From positions 1,364,001 through 1,428,000 of the forward strand of contig NZ_CP034245.1 of assembly GCF_003931875.1 (NCBI RefSeq): DNA of 64,000 nt, read 5' to 3'. This DNA comes from Microbacterium sp. 10M-3C3. Its GTDB lineage: Bacteria; Actinomycetota; Actinomycetes; Actinomycetales; Microbacteriaceae. Under the pieces are notes generated by a model. It did no database searches. It saw nothing but the letters and a program-made list of their open reading frames with translations, and was not told the DNA's origin. This document shows, piece by piece, positions 36,786 through 45,873 of the stretch. Each line of letters opens with the position of its first letter. Positions within the stretch are counted from its first letter, which is position 1. The position numbers and the translations under genes are program-made.

Positions 36786-37064
36786 ATGACCCACGACCAC
36801 ACCGACCACGAGCACGGGTCGCACCATCACCACGACCACGGCTCGCATGACCATGGCTCTCACGAGCCCCACCACCATGAGCCGCGGGCCGGGGCGACGA
36901 ACCTGGTGACCTGTCCGGTGATGCCCGGCAACCAGGTCGACCCGGCCTGGGCCGAGCAGCGCGGCCTGTTCCGCGACTATGAGGGCACCCGGTACTGGTT
37001 CTGCTGCGCCGAGTGCGGGCCGCTGTTCGACGCCGACCCCGCCCGCTACACAAGCGCCGCCTGA
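36786..37064 (+). CDS. His-rich YHS/TRASH-domain metal-binding protein
   Basis: 92 residues. The first 35 are dominated by His, Asp, Gly and Ser; the rest is a YHS-like domain with VTCPVMPGN and YWFCCAECGPLF. Probably a copper-binding or storage protein working with CopA. Last intact gene of the csoR operon. Confidence 0.82.
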   Translation: MTHDHTDHEHGSHHHHDHGSHDHGSHEPHHHEPRAGATNLVTCPVMPGNQVDPAWAEQRGLFRDYEGTRYWFCCAECGPLFDADPARYTSAA

Positions 37065-37094
37065 CCGGCCAGATAACTCGGTCGGAGATAGAGG

Positions 37095-37355
37095 GTGGAC
37101 ACGGCGGTCGGGCTGGTGCAGGCATACCTGCGGGTCAACGGCTACTTCACCGTCGCCGAATACCCGGTGCTGGACGCCACCGGGCCCGGCGGGCCGCGCA
37201 CCATCACCGACCTGGACATCCTCGCCGTACGGCTGCAACGCGCACCGGGAGCGTCCGGGGTCGTCGACGCACCGCTGGACCCCGCCCCGGCCAGGACCAC
37301 CGGGGTGCCGACGGTGGTGTTCGAGGCGGGATCGGCGGCGACCCGCTCCACCTGA
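37095..37355 (+). pseudogene. Truncated hypothetical protein, 5' fragment
   Basis: 86 residues starting VDTAVGLVQAYLRVNGYF, TVAEYPVLDA and ITDLDILAVRLQRA, with a plausible ribosome site (GGAGATAGAGG). The start looks like a conserved actinobacterial protein of unknown function; the rest is missing and the next gene fragment starts within four bases, indicating a deletion fusion. Confidence 0.5.
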
Positions 37356-37358
37356 ACG

Positions 37359-38082
37359 TTGGTGCAGGCCAGGGTCGCCGCGTTCACGCGGGCAGTGGTT
37401 CATGACCGGGCAGGGGCTGGGCCGGTCCGCCCCGGATGGGTTAGGGCGCACACTGGACCGGATGGCCGACGACCTGAACGATCTGCTGGACGGCCTCGAG
37501 TCGAGCAGCGGGTTCGTGCTGGTGGGGCATTCGGCAGGCGGTCCGATCGTGCGGCTGGCCGCGTCCCGCCGCCCGGGCCGGGTGGCCGGGCTGGTGCTGG
37601 TGGATCCGACCGATGAGGCCGCGTATCTCCTGTTCGGTGTGCCGTTCCGGGTCGGGGAGAAGATCGTGATCGCCGTCGAGTGGGTGCTGGCCCAGGTGGG
37701 GTTGCTGGAGCGGTTCTTCCGGCTCCGCGGGGAGGGGATGCCCGAGGATGTGCGGGCGGATCTTCACCGTGAGGCGTTCCGGCCCGCGGTGGTTATCACC
37801 CAGGGTCGGCAGGCGCGCACGTTCCTCACCGAGCTGCACGCCTGGCGCGGCGACCCGCCGGTGCTGCCCGATGTCCCGGTCACCGTCATCTCCGGCAGTC
37901 TCGCGGACGGGATGCCGCGACGGGTCCGGGATGCCGCGACCGCCGCCGGGTGGTATCGGGCCGCACAGTCCCGGCAGGGCCGGCACGTGGTCGCTGCCCG
38001 CTCCGGCCACTACATCCCCGCCACAGAACCGGACCTGATCGCGGGGGAGATCCGCCGCCTCATCCTCCCGCCCGCAGGATAG
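37359..38082 (+). pseudogene. Alpha/beta hydrolase, 5'-truncated and frameshifted
   Basis: One frame gives VQARVAAFTRAVVHDRAGAG; the continuation GRSAPDGLGRTLDRM is in another frame, so a shift lies near 37,405-37,415. The downstream part is normal: nucleophile elbow VLVGHSAGG and the C-terminal histidine in RSGHYIPA. ATG at 37402 could start a 226-residue product lacking the first strands of the fold. Confidence 0.6.
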
Positions 38083-38110
38083 CCCCGGGTCCTCTGGCGG
38101 GCATGCCTGG

Positions 38111-38618
38111 TCAGGCCACGGCAGGGGTGCGTCGCCGCCGGGCGATCACGCCGGTGAGGGCGAGACCACCCAGCCCACCCCACAGGGTGACAGTGGAGAC
38201 ACCTTGCCCGATGAGGACGGCGGGGGTGAGCCCGGCGCGCAGGTCAGTGTCGGCGATCATCGCCCCGGCTTGCCCGGCGGGCAGACCTTTGAGGGTGCTG
38301 CCGTCGGGGCGGATGATCTGGCTGGTGCCGACGGTGGAGATGTTCACCACGGTGCGGCCGGTCTCCACCGCGCGGATCCGGGCGACCGCGAGCTGCTGCA
38401 GGTTCTCGTCCGTGCCGCGGAAGTCGGCGTTGTTGGTCTGGAACACCAGCAGCTCCGCACCGGCGGTGACGCTCTCGGCGATGACTTCGTCGTAGATCAC
38501 GTCGAAGCAGATCGCCAACCCCACCGGCACGTCGCCGACGGTGATCAGCGGCACGTCCGTGCCGTGCGCGTAGTCGCGTTGTAGCAGCCCGACCAGGTCG
38601 GGGGCGAGCAGGGTGTAG
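38111..38618 (-). pseudogene. Apolipoprotein N-acyltransferase (Lnt), C-terminal remnant
   Basis: Encodes the end of the nitrilase-like domain: LAICFDVIYDEVIAES with the catalytic-type Cys, FQTNNADFRGTDENLQQLA, and a final transmembrane helix. The membrane N-terminal half is missing; the frame joins another gene fragment near 38618. An Lnt gene fits the neighbouring lgt functionally. An intact copy elsewhere would be needed for this step. Confidence 0.7.
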
Positions 38619-38972
38619 CGTCGGCGGGGGCGGCCGCCGCGGTCGCGACCGCCGCGGCGACCGCGAGGGCGAACCCGGGCGTGCGGAACACGGCGGTCAC
38701 GGAGCGTGTCGCGGCCAGCCGCCGCCACCCCCAGCCGCGATCACGACCCCGACGGTGGGGATCGACGCATACAGCAGCAGGTGGGGAGGGATGAAGGTGC
38801 TGTCCCGGCCGAGGGTGGTGTGCCAGGAGTCGTCCCAGTACGCCGACCCGACCCCGGCGGCTGCGGCGGCGGCGGCGACCCAGACGCCCCCGGCCCCCAG
38901 CGCCGGGGAGCCGCGGGCCGGGTCCGGCTCGGACGGGATGGGGGCGCGGTCACGGCTGCCGTGTGGTCGCAT
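38619..38972 (-). pseudogene. Integral membrane protein, frameshifted and 3'-truncated
   Basis: Starts MRPHGSRDRAPIPS and has two hydrophobic segments, with SAYWDDSWHTTLGRDS between. After VGVVIAAG the frame shifts near 38725: the other frame continues WRRLAATRSVTAVFRTPG and FALAVAAAVATAAAAP and is then cut at the Lnt remnant. Named function unknown. Confidence 0.5.
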
Positions 38973-39061
38973 GATCTGTCCTTTCTGCGATGCGGCAGGG
39001 AGCCGGTCCGCCCCTGCCAGGCGGCTAACGCCATGGCGTCGCTCCCGGCGGCAGCGGGGTG

Positions 39062-39790
39062 TTAGAGGGGGAGCACGGTGGCTCCGATGAGGTTCTGGAT
39101 GCTGGAGATGAGAAGTGTCCAAGCTCCGCTGATCATCGCGATGCCGGTGGCGATCATGAGGACCCCGCCGGTGATGTTGATGGTGCGGATGTGGCGGCGC
39201 AGGAACGTGATGCTTCCGGTGGCCCAGTTCAGGCCGGCCGCGGCGGCGATGAAGGGCAACCCCAGGCCCAGGCAGTAGGTGACGGCGAGGAGGGCGCCGC
39301 GGGCGGGGTTGCCGGTGGTGAGGCTGAGCGCGGAGATCGCGGCGAGGGTCGGGCCCAGGCACGGGGTCCAGCCGAGCCCGAACGCGATGCCGAGCAGGGG
39401 AGCTCCGGCCAGCCCGCTGGGCGGGTGGATGGCGGGTTTCGCGGTGCGTTGGAGAAGCCGGAACACGCCGAGGAACACAAGCCCCATCAGCAGGACCATG
39501 ATCCCGAGGACGCGGGTGAGGAGATCTTGCCAGCGGATGAGCCAGCCACCCAGGGCGCCGAACGCGGCCCCGTAGCCGATGAACAGGACGGAGAAGCCGA
39601 GGGTGAACAGCCCGGTCCCGGCCACCGCCCGCCACCGGGAGACCCCCGCGGTGGTGGTGGTGCCGGTGAGGTAGCCGAGGTAGCCGGGCACGAGGGGAAG
39701 CACGCAGGGGGAGGCGAAGGACACCAGCCCGGCGAGGAGGGCGAGGGGGAGGGCGGCCCAGATGCTGCCGGCGGTGATGATCTCCCCCAT
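39062..39790 (-). CDS. ccdA: CcdA-type transmembrane thiol-disulfide transporter
   Basis: 242 residues, six transmembrane helices, with the redox pair in SFASPCVLPLVPGYLG (C29) and GWTPCLGPTLAAIS. Passes electrons from cytosolic thioredoxin to extracytoplasmic acceptors such as the TlpA-like lipoprotein encoded just upstream (TGATG overlap). Confidence 0.9.
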   Translation of the reverse strand: MGEIITAGSIWAALPLALLAGLVSFASPCVLPLVPGYLGYLTGTTTTAGVSRWRAVAGTGLFTLGFSVLFIGYGAAFGALGGWLIRWQDLLTRVLGIMVLLMGLVFLGVFRLLQRTAKPAIHPPSGLAGAPLLGIAFGLGWTPCLGPTLAAISALSLTTGNPARGALLAVTYCLGLGLPFIAAAAGLNWATGSITFLRRHIRTINITGGVLMIATGIAMISGAWTLLISSIQNLIGATVLPL

Positions 39791-40410
39791 CAGGGGCTCG
39801 TCTCGGCGAGGACGGTGTCGATGAGGGCGGCGAGGGTGGTGCGGGTAGGCAGCTGCCCGATGATACGGGCGGCCATCCGGCCGGTGCGGTCCAGGACGAT
39901 GGTGGTAGGCACGGCGCCGGGGGCGGCTTTCCCGGCGAACGCGGCTTGCACCGTGCCGGTGGTGGCGTCCAGGATCGACGGGTAGGTGATGCCGAACTGG
40001 TTCTCGAACGCGGCGGCGGTGTCGGCGCTGTCGCGCACGTTGACGCCGATGAACACGACACCGTCGGGCTGGTAGGTCTGGGCGAGGGCTTCCAGGTCCG
40101 GCGCTTCGGCACGGCAGGGCGGGCAGGCGGCGTACCAGAAGTTCACCACAACGACCGAACCCGCCCACGCGGTGGAATCCGCCTGGACCCCGGTGCCGGT
40201 GGTGCCGGTGAAGGTGACCGGGTCGTCGCGCTGATCGGCGGGGATCTCCCGCACGGTCTCGTCCGCGGACAGATACCCCGGAGACGGGGAGGAAGACAAC
40301 AGGCCAGGCGTCTGGGCGGTGCACCCGACCAGAAGCAGGGCGAACACGGCGACCGCGGCGGCGGTGACCGTGCGGCGGGGTGGGCGTGTCAGGGCGGTGG
40401 GGGTGCGCAT
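39790..40410 (-). CDS. TlpA/ResA-like thioredoxin-fold lipoprotein
   Basis: 206 residues: lipoprotein signal with lipobox LLLVGC (C30), then a thioredoxin fold with FWYAACPPCRAEAP (C96, C99) and VPTTIVLDRTGR. Extracytoplasmic reductant for apocytochrome or other cysteines; the likely acceptor from CcdA. Its lipidation would need Lgt, encoded in the same operon. Confidence 0.9.
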   Translation of the reverse strand: MRTPTALTRPPRRTVTAAAVAVFALLLVGCTAQTPGLLSSSPSPGYLSADETVREIPADQRDDPVTFTGTTGTGVQADSTAWAGSVVVVNFWYAACPPCRAEAPDLEALAQTYQPDGVVFIGVNVRDSADTAAAFENQFGITYPSILDATTGTVQAAFAGKAAPGAVPTTIVLDRTGRMAARIIGQLPTRTTLAALIDTVLAETSP

Positions 40411-40431
40411 GCGGGGATCACTCCGGTCGGG

Positions 40432-40707
40432 TCAGGTGTTCGTGCTCTTGCGGGTGGGGCGGCGACGGCCGGCGAGGATCGCGCCGGTGATCAGCAGCAG
40501 CGCCCCGGTCGGGTACCCGGCGACCAGGTCGAGCCAGCCGGGGGGCTGGCCGGGGCCGAACACTTCCAGGTGCGCGAGCCAGTGGATGATCGCGACGATC
40601 GCGCCGGCGGCCATCAGGGCCTGGCCGACCCGGACGAGCAGGCGGTGTCGCCGCCAGGCACGTTGCGGGTCCTCGGCCGGGGCGGGGCGGGGGGTGGTGC
40701 GGGTCAT
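40432..40707 (-). CDS. Small two-helix membrane protein
   Basis: 91 residues with two hydrophobic segments (about 25-46 and 66-84: YPTGALLLITGAILAG) and basic ends. Sits between ccsB and the TlpA gene, so perhaps an accessory of cytochrome c biogenesis. No family recognised. Confidence 0.65.
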   Translation of the reverse strand: MTRTTPRPAPAEDPQRAWRRHRLLVRVGQALMAAGAIVAIIHWLAHLEVFGPGQPPGWLDLVAGYPTGALLLITGAILAGRRRPTRKSTNT

Positions 40708-40733
40708 GAGCGGGTCCTTTCGCAGGGGGCGGG

Positions 40734-41729
40734 TCACAGTCCGGAGTAGGAGTGCAGGCCGGTGAAGAAGACGTTGACGACGCCGAAGTTGAACAGCACG
40801 GCGGCGAAGCCGACGATGCACAGCCAGGCGGCGCGGGTGCCGGCCCAGCCACGGGTGGCGGTGGCGTGCAGGTATCCGGCGTAGAGCACCCAGATGATGA
40901 ACGTCCACACCTCTTTCACGTCCCACCCCCAGAACCTGCCCCAGGCGCGGCCGGCCCAGATCGCCCCGGCGATCAGGGTGAAGGTCCACAGGATGAACCC
41001 GACGATCGTCAGCCGGTATGCGATCCGGTCCAGATCCTCCGGCCCGGGCAGACTGTCACGCAGCCGGGTGAGCCGGGAGGGGAGGCTGCGGCGGCGGGTG
41101 GTGAGCAGGTAGGTGAGGGAGACGAGGAACGCGAGCCCGAAGAACGCGGTCGCCAGCAGCGCGACCAGCACGTGGATGACCAGCCACCCGGATTGCAGGG
41201 CGGGCATCAGGGGGACGACGGGGACGTAGAAGCTGACCGTCGCGACGCCGAGCAGCAGCACGGTCAGCCCGAGCACGGCGCTGCCCAGGTACGCCAACCG
41301 CACCCGCAGCGACACGGCCAGGAAGGTGGCGATGATCAGGGCGGTGCCGGTGAGGGAGAACTCGAACATGTTCGCCCACGGCACCCGGTCCGCGGCGACC
41401 CCGCGCAGCACCACCCCGGCAAGATGGAACACCCAGCCCAGCACGGTCAACGCGAACCCGACCCGCGCCGCCTTCCCCGCCCCCCGGCCGCCCCCCGGGG
41501 CAGGGGCGGCGGGTGCGGTGTCGGGGGCGGGGGCGGTGGGTGTGCCTGCCAGGTCCGGGTCGGTGGTGCTGGTGGCGCCGGCGGTGACCGGCACCCGGGC
41601 GGTGACCGGGACGGCAGGGGTGCTCGCGCGGCGGGCGAGGTGAAGGGTGTAGGCGACGAACGCGGCGGCGTAGATCGCGATCGCCGAGTACACCAGCAGC
41701 AGGGACAGGGCGTCAAGGAACGGGGTCAT
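40734..41729 (-). CDS. ccsB: Cytochrome c biogenesis protein CcsB/CcsA (ResC)
   Basis: 331 residues, polytopic. The tryptophan-rich heme-handling motif is seen in WGRFWGWDVKEVWTFIIW; histidines in LAGVVLRG-proximal helices and HATATRGW are further heme-ligand candidates. Works with ResB to move heme and ligate it to apocytochrome c (System II). Overlaps resB by 17 bases. Confidence 0.92.
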   Translation of the reverse strand: MTPFLDALSLLLVYSAIAIYAAAFVAYTLHLARRASTPAVPVTARVPVTAGATSTTDPDLAGTPTAPAPDTAPAAPAPGGGRGAGKAARVGFALTVLGWVFHLAGVVLRGVAADRVPWANMFEFSLTGTALIIATFLAVSLRVRLAYLGSAVLGLTVLLLGVATVSFYVPVVPLMPALQSGWLVIHVLVALLATAFFGLAFLVSLTYLLTTRRRSLPSRLTRLRDSLPGPEDLDRIAYRLTIVGFILWTFTLIAGAIWAGRAWGRFWGWDVKEVWTFIIWVLYAGYLHATATRGWAGTRAAWLCIVGFAAVLFNFGVVNVFFTGLHSYSGL

Positions 41730-43359
41730 CAGAGCCTCCTCGAGGGGGTGTGGGGGTCGGGGTGAGGCGGGTGGCGAGGGTGTCGACGGTGGGTTGCAGG
41801 CGGGGGTCGTCGCCGCGGGCGAGCCCGGCGACCTCGAGCACCGTGCCGCCGTCCGGGCCGGTGCTTGTGCGGACCCAGAGGCGGCGGCGGGGCACGAACA
41901 GGGACAGGGCCAGCCCGGTCATCGCGGCGACCGCGGCGATCAGGGTGGGGGTTTGGGTGGGGTCGGCGGCGATCTCCAGCGACGCGAACCGGGGGATCGG
42001 GCCGAGCTCGATCGTGCCCAGCCCGTCCGGCAGTGGAACCGGGGTGCCGGGGACCAGCTGCAGGGCGGGGGTGGGGGTGCCGCGCCCGGCGATCTGGGTG
42101 AGGGTGCTGGTGTCCAGCGCGTACACCGACACCGGGACCCCGGTGTTCAGGCCCAGGTCGCCGACGTACACGTTGAAGGTGACGACCGGGTCCAGCAGGT
42201 CTGGGTAGCTGGACGCGAACGCCCCGGTGGGGGTAGTGGCGCGGGTGGGGTACAGCATCCCGACCAGGCCGACCTGCTCGGCCAGCCCGTCGGGAACCTT
42301 CACGATGCCCAGGCTGGTCATCTTCGCGTCCTGCGGCAGGAACGGGACCGTGTCACTGAACACGATCTTCCCAGCCGGGTTTCGGACGGTGAGGGTGGGG
42401 GCGTACCCGTTGCCGAGCAGGTAGATGTCGGTGCCGGCCACCGGCAGCGGCTCGTTGACCCGGATGCTGGAGGCCTGCCGGGTGCCGCCTGTGGTGGTGG
42501 TGACCTGCGCGTCGAAGCTCTTCGGCATGCCGAGCGCGTTGACGTTGTCCAGGACGTAGTCGACGCGGAACCGGTCCAGGGTGAGGGAGAACGTCGGGAT
42601 CTGCGTGTCGGTGATGAACCGGCCGGCGGTGAACGAGTCGTACGCGATCCGGGTGGACGCGAATGTCTGTCCCTCGACCAGCACCCGCTGCCCGGTGAAC
42701 CGGAACCCGCCGCCGACGCCGACCACGACCAGCACCGCCAGCAGCGCCACGTGGAACAGCAGGTTCCCGGTCTCCCGCAGGTAGCCGCGTTCGGCCGCGA
42801 CTGAGTCCCGTCCGTCGTCGCCGCGGATCCGGCGGGTGCGGTACTGCTGCCGGCGCAGCGCCTTTTCGGCCGCGTCCAGGACCGCACCGGGGGGCGTGTC
42901 GGGGAGGACGCGGCGGGTGTGGGCGGGCAGGTGGGACAGGTTGCGGGGGGTGGCCGGGGGCGGGGCGAGCAGCGCGGTCAGGTGGTGGCGGATGCGGGGG
43001 ATGACGCAGCCGATCAGCGACGCGAACAGCAGCAGGTAGATCGCGGAGAACCACACCGACCCGAACACGTCGTGCAGCTGCAGCAGGTCCACCGCCCACA
43101 TCCAGCCCGGGTTGGTCTTGTCGAACTGGATCACCCCGTTCGGGTCGGAGGAGCGTTGCGGGATCAATGACCCGGGGATCGCGGCCACCGCGAGCAGCAG
43201 CAACAACACCACGGCGGTACGCATGCTGGTCAGCTGCCGCCACGCCCATCGCGCCCACCCCGAAACGCTCAGGCGCGGATTCGTAGGCTCGTCCACCGGC
43301 CGGTCGACGTGATCGGCGGGCAGCTGCGGGGCCTGCTCACTGCGGATCGACACGCGCAT
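41713..43359 (-). CDS. resB: Cytochrome c biogenesis protein ResB
   Basis: 548 residues: three N-terminal transmembrane helices (MRTAVVLLLLLAVAAIPGSL; FSAIYLLLFASLIGCVI; LLFHVALLAVLVVVGVGGG), a large extracytoplasmic domain and a last helix (LIAAVAAMTGLALSLFV). Partner of CcsB. It overlaps both lgt (23 bases) and ccsB, showing a tight operon. Confidence 0.92.
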   Translation of the reverse strand: MRVSIRSEQAPQLPADHVDRPVDEPTNPRLSVSGWARWAWRQLTSMRTAVVLLLLLAVAAIPGSLIPQRSSDPNGVIQFDKTNPGWMWAVDLLQLHDVFGSVWFSAIYLLLFASLIGCVIPRIRHHLTALLAPPPATPRNLSHLPAHTRRVLPDTPPGAVLDAAEKALRRQQYRTRRIRGDDGRDSVAAERGYLRETGNLLFHVALLAVLVVVGVGGGFRFTGQRVLVEGQTFASTRIAYDSFTAGRFITDTQIPTFSLTLDRFRVDYVLDNVNALGMPKSFDAQVTTTTGGTRQASSIRVNEPLPVAGTDIYLLGNGYAPTLTVRNPAGKIVFSDTVPFLPQDAKMTSLGIVKVPDGLAEQVGLVGMLYPTRATTPTGAFASSYPDLLDPVVTFNVYVGDLGLNTGVPVSVYALDTSTLTQIAGRGTPTPALQLVPGTPVPLPDGLGTIELGPIPRFASLEIAADPTQTPTLIAAVAAMTGLALSLFVPRRRLWVRTSTGPDGGTVLEVAGLARGDDPRLQPTVDTLATRLTPTPTPPRGGSDDPVP

Positions 43360-44221
43360 CCCCCCTCTCCCGGACGGGTGCGCGGCGGCGGGCGCGCCAG
43401 GAGGCGTGGGCGAGCAGCCCGACCCCCAGGGCGGCGGCCACCAGGGCGGTGAGCACGTTCGCTTTGAGCCCGCCGGCGAGCAGCTCGGTGGGATCCAGCC
43501 GGATGGACTCCAGCACCGCCCGCCCCGCCCCGTACCACAGCAGGTACATGCCCAGACTCCGCCCGGTGCCCAACGTGATCCGGCCGTGCCTGCGGCGGTG
43601 CTGCTCGAGCAGCACGATCACGGCGGCCCCGGCCAGGTTCCACAGCAGCTCGTACAGGAACAGCGGATGAAACAGGGTCCCCGCCGGGGTCCCCGGCGGG
43701 ATCGCGGGAGCGGAGGGGTCGATCTGCAATCCCCACGGCAAGGTGGTGGGTGGGCCGAACAGTTCCTGGTTGAAGTAGTTCCCCAGCCGCCCCACCGCTT
43801 GGGCGACCAGCATCCCCGGGGCGAGCGCGTCCAGGAACAGCAGCATCGGGATCCCGGCGCGACGGGTGCCGATCACGATGCCGACCAGCCCGCCCAGGAT
43901 CGCACCGAAGATCGCGATCCCGCCCTCCCAGATGTAGAGCACCCGCCACAGGTCCGCGCCAGGGAAGAAGTAGTCGCCCGGATGGGTGAGCACATGGTAG
44001 ATCCGGGCGCCGAGGATCCCGAACGGCACCGCCCACATCGCCACATCCACCACGACCCCGGCCGGGTGCCCGACCGCCCGCAACCGACGGCCGGTGATCA
44101 GCACCGCCAGCACGATCCCGGCCAGGATCGCCAGCGCGTAGAACCGGATCTGGAACGGCCCGACCTGCACGAAGCTGATCCCCGGGCTCGGGATCAGCGC
44201 TGGAACCACGATGGTGCGCAT
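43337..44221 (-). CDS. lgt: Prolipoprotein diacylglyceryl transferase
   Basis: 294 residues with the Lgt signature AVGRLGNYFNQELFG, GARIYHVL, and seven hydrophobic segments. It lipidates the lipobox cysteine of exported lipoproteins; several are encoded in the island (TlpA-like, DUF305, beta-propeller). A chromosomal lgt is expected elsewhere, so this is probably an extra, island-dedicated copy. Confidence 0.93.
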   Translation of the reverse strand: MRTIVVPALIPSPGISFVQVGPFQIRFYALAILAGIVLAVLITGRRLRAVGHPAGVVVDVAMWAVPFGILGARIYHVLTHPGDYFFPGADLWRVLYIWEGGIAIFGAILGGLVGIVIGTRRAGIPMLLFLDALAPGMLVAQAVGRLGNYFNQELFGPPTTLPWGLQIDPSAPAIPPGTPAGTLFHPLFLYELLWNLAGAAVIVLLEQHRRRHGRITLGTGRSLGMYLLWYGAGRAVLESIRLDPTELLAGGLKANVLTALVAAALGVGLLAHASWRARRRAPVRERGDARVDPQ

Positions 44222-45012
44222 CAGGTTCTCCTGTTCGCGGGGATCCACACCAGCGGATCGACCGGTTCCCCGCCGACGCGCACCTCGAAATGCAGGTGCG
44301 CGCCGGTGCTGCGTCCACTGTTCCCGACCCGGCCGACCAGTTGCCCCACCCGCACGGTCTGCCCCGGGGTGAGCGCGAGGGACCCTTCCCGCATGTGCGC
44401 GTAGACGCTCTCCACGACCTGTCCGTCGATCTCGTGCCGGATCACCACATACACCCCGTACGCGCCGCCCTGCTCCGGCGCAGTGGTGACCACCCCGTCG
44501 GCCATTGCCTGGATCGGGGTGCCGATGCCCGGGGTCATATCCAGGCCGGCATGATCGCTGGAACACGACGGGCACGGCCGGGTGCGGTACCCGAACATGC
44601 TGCTGATCGGCACCCCCACCGTGAACGGCCACTGCACCGCCGACGCCGGGTCGTTGGTGAACGTGTCCGCGGTGTGCGCGTACGACTCGGTCCCGGCAGG
44701 GGCGGTCACCGCCACCGTGTAGTCCCCGCGAGCGATCACCGTCCCAGTGACGGTGTCGGGGGTGGTGAACGTCTGGGCGCGTACCGGGGTGCGGGGCGGC
44801 TCGGCGGCGAATGCCGGCTCCGGCGCCAACGGGATCAGCAACGGCAGTGCGGCGATGGAAGCGACCGTGAGCATCACGGTGCCGGCGAGCATCCGACGGT
44901 GGGCGAGCCTGCTGCGAGGCGTGTGTCGAGGTGTCCGCGCGGCACGGGTGGGCCGCCGGCGTCGATCGCGTCGCGTCGGGACGGGCGGGGAAGAGAGGGC
45001 GGGTTCGGGCAT
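44221..45012 (-). CDS. M23-family metallopeptidase, exported
   Basis: 263 residues: a basic N-terminus, signal/anchor helix (about 42-68) and a LytM-type domain with zinc ligands in SSDHAGLDM and GAHLHFEV. The motif PCPSCSSDH has two cysteines close to the active site. Probably a peptidoglycan hydrolase or an inactive-scaffold relative. Its stop overlaps the lgt start; the 246 bases upstream hold no gene that I see. Confidence 0.87.
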   Translation of the reverse strand: MPEPALSSPPVPTRRDRRRRPTRAARTPRHTPRSRLAHRRMLAGTVMLTVASIAALPLLIPLAPEPAFAAEPPRTPVRAQTFTTPDTVTGTVIARGDYTVAVTAPAGTESYAHTADTFTNDPASAVQWPFTVGVPISSMFGYRTRPCPSCSSDHAGLDMTPGIGTPIQAMADGVVTTAPEQGGAYGVYVVIRHEIDGQVVESVYAHMREGSLALTPGQTVRVGQLVGRVGNSGRSTGAHLHFEVRVGGEPVDPLVWIPANRRT

Positions 45013-45258
45013 ACAAGTCTTTCCTGAGGGAGGGGACGATGAAGGTGCGCACGGTCACCACCGCCGTCACACGGTCCAACCGGGCGCCGCGGCCGAGAGT
45101 GTGCCGCTTCCGCGGCGAGAATCTCGGATCGGGTCACACACGGTGCTGCCGCAGGCGCGGCGCGCTTACCTACGGGGCGCACATCGTGGCCGTCGGCGAC
45201 ATCACGCACACGGCCACACCAGCGGTGGCTCAGACGGCGGGCGCGGGCGGAGTGTTGA

Positions 45259-45690
45259 TCAGGTGCGGCTGATCGACAAAACGATCAGGGAGGGCCGCAG
45301 AAGAGGCGACCCGGACGTGAACGAGGCCGACCTGCCGGGGAGGGATCGCAGCCACGCCAGCAGCGACATCCACCCGTCCCGGGTCGGTAGCACCAGGATG
45401 AGCAGGGTCAGCAACGCGAGCAGACACGTCACGGCAGCTACAGCATGAGATGTCCCGCAGACCGTCTCCTCGCACGAGGGCGTCGCCACCCCGCTGACCA
45501 GGACGTCAGCGGCGGCATCGGGGGCCGCAACGACTGCGGCGGCGGACACGACAGTGCCCGCCTGGTCGTCTTCCAGACTCAGCGAGTGCATTGCGAGCAG
45601 CCCCGCGATGATCGCGGTCACCGCGGCCAGGTAGAACCAGAGGGCACGCCGGGACCCGAGTGCCCGCCGTTGCGCCACCACCTGGTTCAC
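45259..45690 (-). CDS. DUF6153-type small membrane protein, leftward copy
   Basis: 143 residues: TM1 (about 18-35, FYLAAVTAIIAGLLAMHSL), an extracytoplasmic loop with a cysteine pair (SCEETVC), TM2 (VTCLLALLTLLILVL) and the terminal heptapeptide VLSISRT. I chose GTG at 45690: AGGAAGGGG precedes it, and a TATGAT -10 at 45719-45724 overlaps the ATG codons further up. This matches the GTG-AAC start of the divergent paralogue. Confidence 0.75.
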   Translation of the reverse strand: MNQVVAQRRALGSRRALWFYLAAVTAIIAGLLAMHSLSLEDDQAGTVVSAAAVVAAPDAAADVLVSGVATPSCEETVCGTSHAVAAVTCLLALLTLLILVLPTRDGWMSLLAWLRSLPGRSASFTSGSPLLRPSLIVLSISRT

Positions 45691-45721
45691 CGTCGACGCC
45701 CCTTCCTCGATGACGCCCATC

Positions 45722-45738
45722 ATACCCCGGGCGGGTAG
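45722..45738 (-). promoter_or_regulatory. CsoR-type operator for the leftward unit
   Basis: ATACCC-CGGGC-GGGTAG, near-palindromic, overlapping the minus-strand -10 TATGAT. Similar to the csoR operator. Should control DUF6153 and, if read through, the peptidase-lgt-resB-ccsB-tlpA-ccdA series. Confidence 0.7.
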
Positions 45739-45765
45739 CCATCCCCGAAGCGATCCCCATCCTGG

Positions 45766-45782
45766 ATACCCCGGATGGGTAT
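45766..45782 (+). promoter_or_regulatory. CsoR-type operator for the rightward unit
   Basis: ATACCC-CGGAT-GGGTAT palindrome; the right arm forms the plus-strand -10 (TATAAG). It lies about 90 bases before the rightward DUF6153 start and 44 bases from the leftward box. Confidence 0.8.
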
Positions 45783-45873
45783 AAGCTGGGTGGAAGGACG
45801 TGCTCCCGGTGCGTGGTTCTGACCGTGTTGCGGGGGCAGGGCGCCGCTAGCCTGGACGGGAAGGAGGTCGGTC

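Noticed and set aside
34447-37125. 892-codon minus-strand open frame
   Set aside because: Antisense to copZ-copA-YHS, low complexity, no domain; a shadow of high third-position GC.
44931-45272. Plus-strand 113-codon ORF upstream of the M23 gene
   Set aside because: Overlaps the M23 start on the opposite strand, has no hydrophobic or motif content and no ribosome site worth noting.
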